Below the pieces are notes generated by a model. It was not told where the DNA came from. It saw only the letters and a program-made list of their open reading frames with translations, and searched no databases. Positions 36,101-44,681 of a stretch of DNA of 64,000 bases are shown here, piece by piece. The position numbers and the translations under genes are program-made. Source of the DNA: Alphaproteobacteria bacterium (GTDB lineage Bacteria; Pseudomonadota; Alphaproteobacteria; Caulobacterales; Hyphomonadaceae); contig JAAEZZ010000001.1 in NCBI GenBank assembly GCA_018222605.1, positions 124,001-188,000 of the forward strand. The letters are read 5' to 3'. Numbering within the stretch: position 1 is the stretch's first letter; every line of letters begins with the position of its first letter.

Positions 36101-36892
36101 TTATATAGTGAATTCAAGGCTTAAGCCATCAAATCCCGGAATGACGCCTTCAGGTAATTCCCGTTCCAGCGTCCTGTAATCCAAGTCTACGTGCATATTG
36201 GTCAGCACAGCCAGTCTTGGATTGATCTCGCGGATCCATTCCAGCGCCTGGTCCAGATTGGCGTGCGATGGATGCTCAGTGTAGCGTAGCGCATCAATGA
36301 TGAACGTATCGACGCCCTTGAGGGCTTCCAGGCTTTCCTCAGGCAGGCCATTCACATCATTGCAATAGGCGAGATTGCCAATGCGAAACCCCATACAGCG
36401 TATACGCCCATGCTCCATATCGATGGGCAGAACATCAAAGCCGCTAACTTCAACAGATTTGAGCGGCTGCAAATCGTCCTGAAGGTCCAGAATGGCCGGA
36501 TAGCCACCCTTCCCCTCAAAGCAATACGCGAAACGTTTGGTCAGTGTGCTGCGGGCTTCCGCGCTCATATAGGTCGGAATGGGTTTCCGCATCTTAATAA
36601 ATAGCGGCCGCACATCATCAATGCCGTGGCTTTGGTCCGCGTGGTCGTGTGTGTAAAGGATCGCGTCCAGATGTGCGATCTCAGCATCCAGAAGCTGCTG
36701 GCGCAGGTCCGGCGACGTGTCGATCAGCACATTCGTTATATTGCCTACATCGTCAAAATGCTGCGCCAGGGCTGAGCAGCGTGTCCGGCGATTGCGTGGT
36801 TCTGCCGGGTCACACGCGCCCCAATCGCCTCCAACTCTTGGCACGCCGCCAGAAGACCCTGTGCCGAGCAAGGTGAATACATTCCTCGCCAT
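36101..36892 (-). CDS. MBL-fold metallohydrolase, PhnP-like
   Basis: 263 aa. Metallo-beta-lactamase fold with the metal motif HDHADQSHG (about 80-88), LLGTGSSGGVPR at the N-terminus, and the later H in NMHVDLDY. The closest named relatives are PhnP-type cyclic-phosphate phosphodiesterases; the real substrate is unknown because there is no phn cluster here. The ATG overlaps the tatD stop by one base, and the tatD-MBL pairing is common in alphaproteobacteria. Confidence 0.85.
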   Translation of the reverse strand: MARNVFTLLGTGSSGGVPRVGGDWGACDPAEPRNRRTRCSALAQHFDDVGNITNVLIDTSPDLRQQLLDAEIAHLDAILYTHDHADQSHGIDDVRPLFIKMRKPIPTYMSAEARSTLTKRFAYCFEGKGGYPAILDLQDDLQPLKSVEVSGFDVLPIDMEHGRIRCMGFRIGNLAYCNDVNGLPEESLEALKGVDTFIIDALRYTEHPSHANLDQALEWIREINPRLAVLTNMHVDLDYRTLERELPEGVIPGFDGLSLEFTI

Positions 36893-37665
36893 TATGCGCG
36901 AACCTTCGAGAACAGGCGTTGAGCGTTCTCGTCCGTCACCGCGATCACCTCATCGACCGGTATGTCCTTCAATGCTGCCAGCGCTTCAGCGACATGGCGC
37001 AGATAGGACGGCTCGTTGCGCCGCCCTCGCATCGGCACCGGCGCCAGATACGGGCAATCGGTTTCCAGGATGATGCGGTCCATCGGCACTTCGGCGATCA
37101 CCTCTCTGACGTCACGAGCGCTCTTGAATGACAGGATGCCCGACACGGAAACAAAACCGCTGAGCGCCAGGCCGCGCTGCGCAAGCCGCAAGCCGCCCGT
37201 ATAGCAATGCAGCAGAGGCACAAATTCACCGCGTGCGAATTCCTCCTCCAGAATATCGCCCATCATGTCGTCGGCTTCGCGTGTATGCAGGATCAGTGGC
37301 AGGCCGGTTTGGCGCGCTGCTTCGATATGGGTTCTTAGACTTTTGACCTGCGCGTCTTCCGGGCTGTAGCCATAATGGAAGTCCATGCCGGTTTCTCCTA
37401 TCGCCACAACTTTCGGATTCTGTGCGCCCTCGACCAGCGCGTCTACGGTCAGATCGGCAAAGTCCTTGCTGTGGTGCGGGTGGACGCCGATGGAACACCA
37501 GATATCTGGTTGCGCCTCTGCGATCCGCAGGACGGCCGGAAAATTATCCAGACGGTCGCAGATCGCCAGCATGCGCTGGACGCCGCTTGTGCGGGCGCGC
37601 GCAAGAACATCTTCCAGGTCTTCCTCGAAGGGCTCGCCGTGCAGGTTTACATGGGTATCAAACAT
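36892..37665 (-). CDS. TatD-family metal-dependent hydrolase
   Basis: 257 aa TIM-barrel hydrolase/3'-5' exonuclease family. Metal residues seen: N-terminal DTHVNLH (residues 3-9), the E in GETGMDFHY, ILHTREADD, LLHCYTGG and the D in LETDCPYLAP. The usual HxH at the start is HxN (H4, N6), so one of the paired ligands is substituted. Lies between holB and the MBL gene; metG, frequently found here in related genomes, is absent. Confidence 0.88.
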   Translation of the reverse strand: MFDTHVNLHGEPFEEDLEDVLARARTSGVQRMLAICDRLDNFPAVLRIAEAQPDIWCSIGVHPHHSKDFADLTVDALVEGAQNPKVVAIGETGMDFHYGYSPEDAQVKSLRTHIEAARQTGLPLILHTREADDMMGDILEEEFARGEFVPLLHCYTGGLRLAQRGLALSGFVSVSGILSFKSARDVREVIAEVPMDRIILETDCPYLAPVPMRGRRNEPSYLRHVAEALAALKDIPVDEVIAVTDENAQRLFSKVRA

Positions 37666-37674
37666 GTCTGCGAC

Positions 37675-38610
37675 TTAGTGCGTTCTGGCGACGCCATAAA
37701 GGCCGGCAATCAGCTTTGATGCGGTCTGTGCTGCATCCATCTTCAATTCGCGCGCCTGACCGGAAAGCCGTGACGTCTCCAGCCACACTTTTGCGGCATG
37801 GGCATCCGTTTCCGCTCGATCGGCCAGCCAAGCGAGAATCTCTTCAAGGAAAGCCTGCAGAGCCGTCTCATCCTGACTGGCAGACTGCATGGCATCTGTA
37901 ACGAGCGCATCATTCGGTTTCGGCAAGCTGCGCAGCAGAGCACGCGCCGCATTCGCGGCAGATAATCCGGACGGCGTGGACAGCCTGACGCCGAGGCCCG
38001 GTCGGCCTTTTGCGAGCGACACGGCCTCTCTTGGCGCATCTGCCAGGTCGAGCGCCGCTTTCACATCTTCATCGCTGAGGCGGCCCAGGCGCAATACGCG
38101 GCAGCGTGAGCGAATTGTCGGCAGAATGGGCATCGTGCCGTGATTGACCAAGAACAGCACGCTGTGTTCAGGCGGCTCTTCAAGTGTCTTCAACAAAGCG
38201 TTCGCGCCGTTTCTGTTCAGCTCATCCAGCGCATCAATAATGCCAATGCGCCACCCGCCCTGGGCCGGCTTTAGAGAGAAGAAATGTGTCAGCTCGCGGA
38301 TCTGCTCAACCGAGATATCCTGGCGCAGCTTTCCTTTGTCGTTGAGTTCCCTGTGCACGACGCGCAAATCAGGATGGCCTCCTGACAGGCAAATACGCGC
38401 CACTGGATCATCATGGCTGATGTCGAACGGCGCATCCTCAGGGCCGCGCGCGCCAAGCATGTAGGCCGACAGCCGTTGCGCGAGCCGCGCCTTGCCAATT
38501 CCGGACGGTCCTTCGATCAGCCAACCATGATGCAGCTTCCCGCTGACAGCCGCAGCGTGAAAAGACATCTCAGCCGCGCGGTGTCCGAAGAGAGGCCAGG
38601 CCACGCCCAT
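37675..38610 (-). CDS. holB: DNA polymerase III subunit delta'
   Basis: 311 aa clamp-loader subunit. AAA+ domain with the P-loop GPSGIGKARLAQ (about 34-45), the NALLKTLEEPPEH sensor/SRC-like region (about 135-147) and LPTIRSRCRVLRL (about 162-174). The zinc module cysteines of some delta' proteins are not evident. Starts exactly where tmk ends, on the same transcript. Confidence 0.9.
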   Translation of the reverse strand: MGVAWPLFGHRAAEMSFHAAAVSGKLHHGWLIEGPSGIGKARLAQRLSAYMLGARGPEDAPFDISHDDPVARICLSGGHPDLRVVHRELNDKGKLRQDISVEQIRELTHFFSLKPAQGGWRIGIIDALDELNRNGANALLKTLEEPPEHSVLFLVNHGTMPILPTIRSRCRVLRLGRLSDEDVKAALDLADAPREAVSLAKGRPGLGVRLSTPSGLSAANAARALLRSLPKPNDALVTDAMQSASQDETALQAFLEEILAWLADRAETDAHAAKVWLETSRLSGQARELKMDAAQTASKLIAGLYGVARTH

Positions 38611-39269
38611 TACGCGTCAGCTTTCAGGCCAAAGCGCTCGGAGATTGCCGCCCAGGCTGCATCGAAGACGCTGTCGATATCCCGTGAAGCATCAATCAGC
38701 ACGCAGCGCTCAGGCTCTGACCGTGCTAGCGTTATGAAGGCTTGGCGAACAGCGTGATGGAAGTCATCCTTCCGCTTCTCGAATGAATCCTTCACGCCAC
38801 CGCGTTGCGCCCGTCTGCCTGACGTTGTCTCCAATGGTGCGTCGAGCACCAGCGTGAGGCCAGGCATCGTGCCAGCCAGAACAGAGGCTTCCATATTCCG
38901 GAGGATGGCTTCAGCCACGCCGCCTTTGACGCTTTGATAGACTCGTGTGGAGTCGGCAAAGCGATCACAGATCACCCATTTCCCATCTCGCAAGGCAGGC
39001 CGGATCAGTTTGTCCAGATGATCACTTCGTGCGGCGTTCATCAGCAAGGCCTCGGCCATGGCCGACCATGACTCCCCCTCGGGCGGATGCAGCGCCAATT
39101 GCCGGACCGCTTCGGCCAAGGGCGTGCCGCCAGGCTCGCGGGTGACGATGACCTCTTGGCCAAGTTCGGCCAAGCGCTCTGCGAGGGCGCGCTGCAAAGT
39201 GGACTTGCCGGTGCCTTCACCGCCTTCAAGCGTGATGAATCGGGTGTGCGCTGTGTCAGCCATTGCCAC
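38610..39269 (-). CDS. tmk: Thymidylate kinase
   Basis: 219 aa. Phosphorylates dTMP to dTDP. P-loop GGEGTGKS (about 16-23), DRF motif in ICDRFADSTRVYQ, LID region RRAQRGGVKDSFE. Two in-frame ATGs (39269, 39263) are equally possible; both overlap the end of the dacA-type gene by several bases, indicating coupling. Confidence 0.94.
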   Translation of the reverse strand: MAMADTAHTRFITLEGGEGTGKSTLQRALAERLAELGQEVIVTREPGGTPLAEAVRQLALHPPEGESWSAMAEALLMNAARSDHLDKLIRPALRDGKWVICDRFADSTRVYQSVKGGVAEAILRNMEASVLAGTMPGLTLVLDAPLETTSGRRAQRGGVKDSFEKRKDDFHHAVRQAFITLARSEPERCVLIDASRDIDSVFDAAWAAISERFGLKADA

Positions 39270-40407
39270 CAGAAATCATCTGGCTGAGCCCCTCGATAGC
39301 GCGGCCAAAGAAGCCCAGTTTCTTGACGCCTGCTTCAGCGACGATCGGGGCTTCAATAGGCGGTTGGCCGTCAACCGTCACGACCAGTTTGCCGACCGTA
39401 TCGCCTTCCTTGATCGGTGCTTCCAAAGCGTTCTCAAGCACGATTTCTGACTTCGCTTTCTCCAGAACTGCCTTGTGACCGGCAATCGTCATTTGGCTCG
39501 CCAGTGAGACCGGAACTGTGCTGCGCTCGCCGAGCCAGACTTTGACTTCCGGCAAGACGACAGCTTCGGGCGTGATGACTTTCAGGTCATAGCTTTGAAA
39601 CGCCATGCGCATCATGCGTTCACCTTCCTGGGCGCGCGCGGCCTTGCTGTCGAGACCGTTGATCACAATCGTGCGGCGGATCCCATCACGCACAGCGGAC
39701 GCCGTCAGCCCATAGCCGGACTCTTCCAAGTGTCCGGTTTTCAGCCCGTCGGCGCCAGATACTTCCAGCAGCGGATTGCGGTTGGCCTGAGTGTAGTCGC
39801 GCCATGTGTAGGACGGCATGTCGTACCACTCATAATATTGCGGATAATTGTCGATGGTGAGCTTGGCGAGCTTTGCCAAATCCTCAGCAGAGATGACGTG
39901 ACCAACAGCTTCCAGGCCCGTTGCATTTTTGAAGTTTACCGAATTCAAGCCTAGCTCATGGGCCAGGGCGGTCATGCGTCGCGCAAAGGCTTCCTCAGAT
40001 CCGGAGATGCCTTCCGCCAGCACCATGCACGCATCATTGCCGGACATGATGATGACGCCATGCAACAATTCCTCGACTGTCGGTGTGTCGCCAGGGGCAA
40101 GGCCCATCGTGGAGGTTCCAGACGGGAACCCGCCGCGACGCCAGGCATCCTCGCTGACCGTCAGGCGGTCCGTCAGAGAAATCTCACCGCGATCAATGAG
40201 CTCGAACACCAGATAGGCGGTCATCATCTTTGTCATGGAAGCCGGGATCATCGGTTCTGCGCCATCTTTCGAGAACAGGATCGTGCCCGTCGCATGATCC
40301 ATAATGACGGCATGCGAGGCAGGGGTGTCCATGATCTGGGCACGTGCACCTGACACAATCAGGGCAGTGGCGAGCATTGCGGAAAAAATCTTCGCTTTCG
40401 GCAGCAT
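39256..40407 (-). CDS. D-alanyl-D-alanine carboxypeptidase (penicillin-binding protein 5/6 type)
   Basis: 383 aa periplasmic peptidoglycan-trimming enzyme. A signal peptide of about 23 residues ends ARA before QIMD. The serine-peptidase triad motifs are complete: SMTK (57-60), SGN (122-124), KTG (223-225). The C-terminal beta domain (about 285-355) and an amphipathic end (GFFGRAIEGLSQMI) fit membrane attachment. ATG 40407 is chosen because the frame above it (to 40590) lacks signal-peptide character. Confidence 0.93.
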   Translation of the reverse strand: MLPKAKIFSAMLATALIVSGARAQIMDTPASHAVIMDHATGTILFSKDGAEPMIPASMTKMMTAYLVFELIDRGEISLTDRLTVSEDAWRRGGFPSGTSTMGLAPGDTPTVEELLHGVIIMSGNDACMVLAEGISGSEEAFARRMTALAHELGLNSVNFKNATGLEAVGHVISAEDLAKLAKLTIDNYPQYYEWYDMPSYTWRDYTQANRNPLLEVSGADGLKTGHLEESGYGLTASAVRDGIRRTIVINGLDSKAARAQEGERMMRMAFQSYDLKVITPEAVVLPEVKVWLGERSTVPVSLASQMTIAGHKAVLEKAKSEIVLENALEAPIKEGDTVGKLVVTVDGQPPIEAPIVAEAGVKKLGFFGRAIEGLSQMISGGNG

Positions 40408-40448
40408 GTCTGGCCTCCGGAATGTGCTGATGTCCGGGCCGAAACAGG

Positions 40449-40492
40449 AAACCGGCCCTTCGTCCTGTCTATATAGGAAAAAGGGCCGGTTT
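40449..40492. repeat. Perfect 12-base inverted repeat between rlpA and the carboxypeptidase gene
   Basis: AAACCGGCCCTT and its exact complement, 20 bases apart, with an inner TCCT/AGGA. It starts 36 bases after the rlpA stop and ends 42 bases before the carboxypeptidase start (minus direction). No T-run follows the stem, and the loop holds a TATATAG-like promoter element on the minus strand, so a regulatory role is as likely as termination. Confidence 0.6.
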
Positions 40493-40528
40493 GTGGTCAG
40501 CGTCAATGGTGGCTGTGAAGTGTTTTCC

Positions 40529-41785
40529 TTAGTTGGCGGTGACAACCCGGCCATTGCCGAAGCCATCGGCGCGCAGGTTTGCCTGAACACGCTCTGCGTT
40601 ATCGCGGCTCATGAAGGGGCCCACGCGGACGCGGAAATAGTCTGCACCGTTCACGCGAGCAGGTACGACCACGGTCGCCATTCCAGCGGGCAGACTCCTT
40701 TCGAGATCCTGTGCATTGGAAATATCAGAGAATGCGCCGACCTGGACATAATAGTCGCCCATGGCTTGCGGTTGGTAGCGGCTTGGCGTTGTCGCGGCGG
40801 GTGTCGGCTGGGCGGCTGCAGGTGTGTATGTGTACACTGGCGCAGGTGTGGCGGCCTGCGGAATTTCGGCAGACACGGTCTGATAAGTCGCTGCAGGAAT
40901 TTCCCGATGCGTTTCCGGTGCGATGGCGGGTGCCGCGCCCAGATAGCGCAGCTTGATATTGCCGCCCCCTGCTCCACCGAGACCAAGCTCGTTGGCGGCG
41001 CGCTTTGAAAGTTGCAACATGGCACCTTCTTCAAACGGACCGCGGTCATTTACGCGAACGATGACGCGGGCATTGGTCTGCGGATTGATGACTTCCACCA
41101 AGCTCGGCAGCGGCAGGGTCGGATGGGCTGCGATCAGATCGTTCTGGCTGAAGGTCTCGCCATTGGCGGTTGGTAGACCTTCGAACTCATCACCGAAAAT
41201 CGTGGCCAGGCCCGTTTCGTCAAAGACCGGAACAGGGTCCAGGGAAATCGCCTGAGCGGTAGCTGGAGTCTGCTGCTGTGTGCGTGGCTGGACAGGTTGC
41301 ACAGTCCTCTGCTCTCTTGGCGCTGGAGCGGCAAGTGCGGGCAGGGCTTCTGTTTCAACAGAAGGCTCAGCTTGCTGAGGGACAATCTGGGCCGCAGCGG
41401 CTTTCGCATCGAAGCCTTTCTGGTTGACCGTCGGATCATAGACTGGCGCCTGCATGGAGCTTAGCGGTGCACTGATGCTGGCATATTCACGTTTCGCGGG
41501 CTGAGCTGTCTGCACAGCAGAATTGCTGGCACTGCCCTGCCCCGGATAGTTAAATTGGATACGCGCGCGCGCTTTGTCGCGATCTAGGTAGGCCTGATCA
41601 GGAGAGATGAAAATTGTCTCACGCTCACTGGAGATGCGCTCGCCACCCACGGACTGACCTTTGTAAACGATCGGCGCAGCGTTTCCTTTGCCTGCTTCAG
41701 CCGTACCGGCGACGCTAAAAGCAACCACGGCTACTGCCATGAGGGAGGAAAAATGAAGGGATCCGGAGTCTGTTTTGGCGAACAT
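40529..41785 (-). CDS. rlpA: RlpA-like septal-ring lytic protein with SPOR domain
   Basis: 418 aa. A signal peptide (cleavage near AEA, about 32) leads to a long Ala/Gln/Pro-rich linker (about 85-180), a double-psi beta-barrel (about 180-275) with the catalytic-type Asp in RVNDRGPF, a second linker, and a C-terminal SPOR domain (about 335-418, GDYYVQVGAFSD) that binds denuded septal peptidoglycan. RlpA proteins cleave such strands. Located with other envelope genes on the minus strand. Confidence 0.9.
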   Translation of the reverse strand: MFAKTDSGSLHFSSLMAVAVVAFSVAGTAEAGKGNAAPIVYKGQSVGGERISSERETIFISPDQAYLDRDKARARIQFNYPGQGSASNSAVQTAQPAKREYASISAPLSSMQAPVYDPTVNQKGFDAKAAAAQIVPQQAEPSVETEALPALAAPAPREQRTVQPVQPRTQQQTPATAQAISLDPVPVFDETGLATIFGDEFEGLPTANGETFSQNDLIAAHPTLPLPSLVEVINPQTNARVIVRVNDRGPFEEGAMLQLSKRAANELGLGGAGGGNIKLRYLGAAPAIAPETHREIPAATYQTVSAEIPQAATPAPVYTYTPAAAQPTPAATTPSRYQPQAMGDYYVQVGAFSDISNAQDLERSLPAGMATVVVPARVNGADYFRVRVGPFMSRDNAERVQANLRADGFGNGRVVTAN

Positions 41786-41918
41786 TCGCAGGTCAACCTC
41801 GTTCTGAGTTCATCTTTGGCGCTTTGCACCAGGTATTCGGCTTTTCTACCGACCTTGCTTGTTTACCACGCTTTGGTGGACACAGGATGAACCAGATTAA
41901 CGAGTTTGAAGCGCCTAA

Positions 41919-41933
41919 TTAACCATGCATTTA
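41919..41933 (-). promoter_or_regulatory. CtrA-like site upstream of rlpA
   Basis: TTAA, seven bases, TTTA (plus-strand reading), one mismatch from TTAA-N7-TTAA, 134 bases before rlpA. A division-linked lytic protein under CtrA would be plausible, but the match is weak evidence. Confidence 0.3.
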
Positions 41934-42008
41934 CGCGTGAATTTCGCTGTATGATGCGCAGATTGGGGCTTGCAAAACGCACTGCCTTGTCCGAAACAGC
42001 GCATCTCT

Positions 42009-42098
<90 letters not shown>

Positions 42099-42120
42099 CT
42101 CTTAATAGAGCCTACTTCTC

Positions 42121-42624
42121 CTAAAGCCCCATCGCCGAATAAGTTGAGAAGGTCACGATCGCCAGGATCAGCACGCCTACCCCCAGAATCACCGGCAGGG
42201 AGAACGCCGCCCCTCTGGCGGTATGCTCGTTCTGCGCATGCTGCTTGGACATGATGGCGGCGCCCAGGATCAGCGGAACTGATAGGAATATGCCCAGCCA
42301 TTCCAGCTTGAACAGTAAAGCCGGCATGGGTGTAGGGGATTTCGGGAAGATGAAGGCCAGATCCAGCGCATAGACGGCGAAATATCCAAGCCCAATCAGG
42401 CTTGCCAGGGCGTATCCGCTGTAGCGTTTCGATGCGATCAGGTAGGCGAGCGCAAAACTACTGAGCCCCAGCAGGGTCAGGAACAGGTTGAAGCTGCCTA
42501 GAATGACGGGCGAGATAGCGCTGAAATCCCGCTCCTCAATCGGTCCGCCCGGAACCATTACGCAAAGATTGGCAGCTGAAGCGACAAGCAGGGTAACAAC
42601 GGCCCAATGCAGGGTTTTCATCAC
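42121..42624 (-). CDS. Hypothetical five-helix membrane protein
   Basis: 167 aa with about five hydrophobic segments (6-25, 40-62, 69-92, 104-123, 140-163). No family recognised. The first codons overlap the end of the TetR gene by four bases, so it is cotranslated with that regulator. Being under its own regulator next to a CoA-transferase gene suggests a membrane role in the same response, but this is only context. Confidence 0.75.
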   Translation of the reverse strand: MMKTLHWAVVTLLVASAANLCVMVPGGPIEERDFSAISPVILGSFNLFLTLLGLSSFALAYLIASKRYSGYALASLIGLGYFAVYALDLAFIFPKSPTPMPALLFKLEWLGIFLSVPLILGAAIMSKQHAQNEHTARGAAFSLPVILGVGVLILAIVTFSTYSAMGL

Positions 42625-43319
42625 TTCTGATCTCCTGATTTGGTTGAAAGTGTTCGCGTGAGTCTGGCGGCCATTTCGGCAGGCGCGAGCATCATGAAAA
42701 TGAGCTGTGTCGCCCGCAGATTCAGAGTTTCGTGCTCGGCTGGCTGCACCGTTTTTATGTGATTGGCGAACCAGTTGTCGACTTGCCGCATGGCCGCAAA
42801 TGCTGTGGATACAAGAAGATCCAGAGGCACATCCTGGCGTACGGCCCCTACTTCCCTGCCTATGACAATCAGCAGAGTGAGTCGATGCGTCAGCATTTGC
42901 ATGAACTCGGCCAAGGCTTGCTGGGCTGCCAGGTCCTGATGGATACCCCTCGCCAAGTCGGCCAGACGCGCATCCTGATGCATGATAGCGGAGACGGTTG
43001 CCATATTGGCCGCTGACTGGCGCCAGAAATCTTCAGGAGAGGATGGCTTAGGGTATTTCAGGTCCGCCAATGCCAGAAACCGCTCGAACGCCCGCTCGAT
43101 CACAGCCCTGTAAAGGTCTGCCTTGTCCTGGAAATAATAATAGGATTGCCCCTTGCTTGCACCCGCCTCCAGCAAAATCCGATTCATGGATGCTGCTTTA
43201 AAGCCATGTTTGGAAAATTCTTTTTCGGCAGGGTCCAGCCAAGTAGATTGTTGCTCGGCATTCAAAGCGAGAAAGCGCTCGCGCTGTTTGCTGCTCTGGG
43301 AAGGTTCTGGGATCTGCAT
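42621..43319 (-). CDS. TetR-family transcriptional regulator
   Basis: 232 aa. N-terminal helix-turn-helix at about 30-75 (AEKEFSKHGFKAASMNRILLEAGASKGQSYYYF pattern seen in two parts: KHGFKAASMNRILLEAG and SKGQSYYYFQDKADLYRAV). The C-terminal ligand domain is all-helical. A perfect palindrome lies 38-59 bases before its start, between it and the divergent CoA-transferase gene, so it probably controls both. Confidence 0.9.
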   Translation of the reverse strand: MQIPEPSQSSKQRERFLALNAEQQSTWLDPAEKEFSKHGFKAASMNRILLEAGASKGQSYYYFQDKADLYRAVIERAFERFLALADLKYPKPSSPEDFWRQSAANMATVSAIMHQDARLADLARGIHQDLAAQQALAEFMQMLTHRLTLLIVIGREVGAVRQDVPLDLLVSTAFAAMRQVDNWFANHIKTVQPAEHETLNLRATQLIFMMLAPAEMAARLTRTLSTKSGDQK

Positions 43320-43329
43320 TCATGGAGCC

Positions 43330-43378
43330 CTATGGACCACTGGTCTAATGCAGCGATAATTAGACTGGCGGTCTAATT
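43330..43378. promoter_or_regulatory. Probable TetR operator region
   Basis: Perfect inverted repeat AATTAGAC-N5-GTCTAATT at 43358-43378, with a second partial copy ending GTCTAAT 28 bases away (43330-43349, also readable as GACCA-C-TGGTC). It lies in the 156-base gap between the divergent TetR and CoA-transferase genes, close to the TetR start. Size and symmetry fit a TetR dimer site. Confidence 0.75.
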
Positions 43379-43475
43379 CTGTCCATAGGCTGGCTGCTTG
43401 TCGCGTCGACAGGTCTGGCTATTGCGAAGCGAATACGCCAGTTTCGCTACAACGAAGATAAAAGGAGGAAGCGGA

Positions 43476-44681
43476 ATGCTCGAAGGCATTAAGGTCGTCG
43501 AATACGCCACCTACATGGCTGCGCCCGGCGCAGGGGCTATCCTGCGGGACTGGGGTGCTGATGTCATCAAGATCGAACCGCCCGGCGGCGACCCGATACG
43601 TCTTTTCTTCCGCACAATCGGCACGGACATTCAGGACAATCCGGTCTTTGATTTCGACAATCGCGGCAAGAAATCGATCATCGTTGATACCTCGAAGGGT
43701 GAGGGTCAGGAGATCATCCGCAAGCTGGTGGCCGACGCGGATGTGTTCCTCACCAATGTTCGCCCTGGCGGTCTAGAACGTTCGGGGCTGGACTATGACA
43801 GCTTGAAATCTCTGAATCCCAAGCTCGTTTACTGCTCTCTTACTGGTTACGGCCTTCAGGGGCCTGATGCAGACCGGCCCGGTTTCGATATTGCGAGCTT
43901 CTGGAGCAGGACGGGCGTTGCACACCTGACCGTGCCAAAAGGTGAGGAGTTGTTTGCCAATCGCACCGCCTTTGGCGACCACACGACCTCCATCTCAGCA
44001 GCCGCAGGCATTTGCGCGGCGCTGGTCGAAGCCGGCCGCACGGGCAAAGGTCGGCTGGTTGAAGCCTCCCTCTTCCGGACGGGCCTCTATGCGTTGGGAT
44101 CGGATTTCGCCATCCAGCTTTTCTTTGACCGCGTAGCGTCTACCAAGCCGCGGCACGATCAGAATGTGCCCATTACCAATTTCTTCCAGACCCAGGATGG
44201 CCACTGGATATGTCTGGTTTCACGCCAGGGTGAGGTCGATTGGGGCCCCATTTGCCACGCCATTGACCGGGAAGACCTAATCGACGACCCCCGCTTCACC
44301 TCCGCCAAAAGCCGGCGAAAGCATCGCGCTGAAGTCGTCGACATTATCGATGAGGGCTTCGCGAAATACACAAGAGACGAGATTGCCGAGCGTCTCGATG
44401 CCCAGTCTCTCGCCTGGGCGCCAGTGCAGACGCTGGCTGAGGTTGCCAAGGACCCACAAGCACATGCTGCAGGCGCCATCGTTCAGACACCCAGCGCGAA
44501 GGGAGACGGCTCGACCTACCCCTCTCCCGCGTCGCCCGTCCGCTTTCCGGGCGCAGACGACGGACCAAAGGGCCCATCGCCAGAACCGGGCCAGCACACG
44601 CACGCCGTTATGGAAGCCCTCGGTTACTCCGAGGCGCAAATCGCGCGCATGATTGAGGACGGCACCATCAAGGCCGGTTAG
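43476..44681 (+). CDS. CaiB/BaiF family CoA-transferase
   Basis: 401 aa. Family III CoA-transferase: moves CoA between carboxylic acids through an aspartyl thioester. Landmarks: VVEYATYMAAPGAGAILRDWGADVIKIEPP, NRGKKSIIVDTS, LTNVRPGGLERSGLDY, and the catalytic Asp in a GFDIASFWS/FGDHTTS context. ATG 43476 follows a very good AAAGGAGG. Faces the enoyl-CoA hydratase tail-to-tail with a four-base overlap. Likely repressed by the divergent TetR. Confidence 0.9.
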   Translation: MLEGIKVVEYATYMAAPGAGAILRDWGADVIKIEPPGGDPIRLFFRTIGTDIQDNPVFDFDNRGKKSIIVDTSKGEGQEIIRKLVADADVFLTNVRPGGLERSGLDYDSLKSLNPKLVYCSLTGYGLQGPDADRPGFDIASFWSRTGVAHLTVPKGEELFANRTAFGDHTTSISAAAGICAALVEAGRTGKGRLVEASLFRTGLYALGSDFAIQLFFDRVASTKPRHDQNVPITNFFQTQDGHWICLVSRQGEVDWGPICHAIDREDLIDDPRFTSAKSRRKHRAEVVDIIDEGFAKYTRDEIAERLDAQSLAWAPVQTLAEVAKDPQAHAAGAIVQTPSAKGDGSTYPSPASPVRFPGADDGPKGPSPEPGQHTHAVMEALGYSEAQIARMIEDGTIKAG

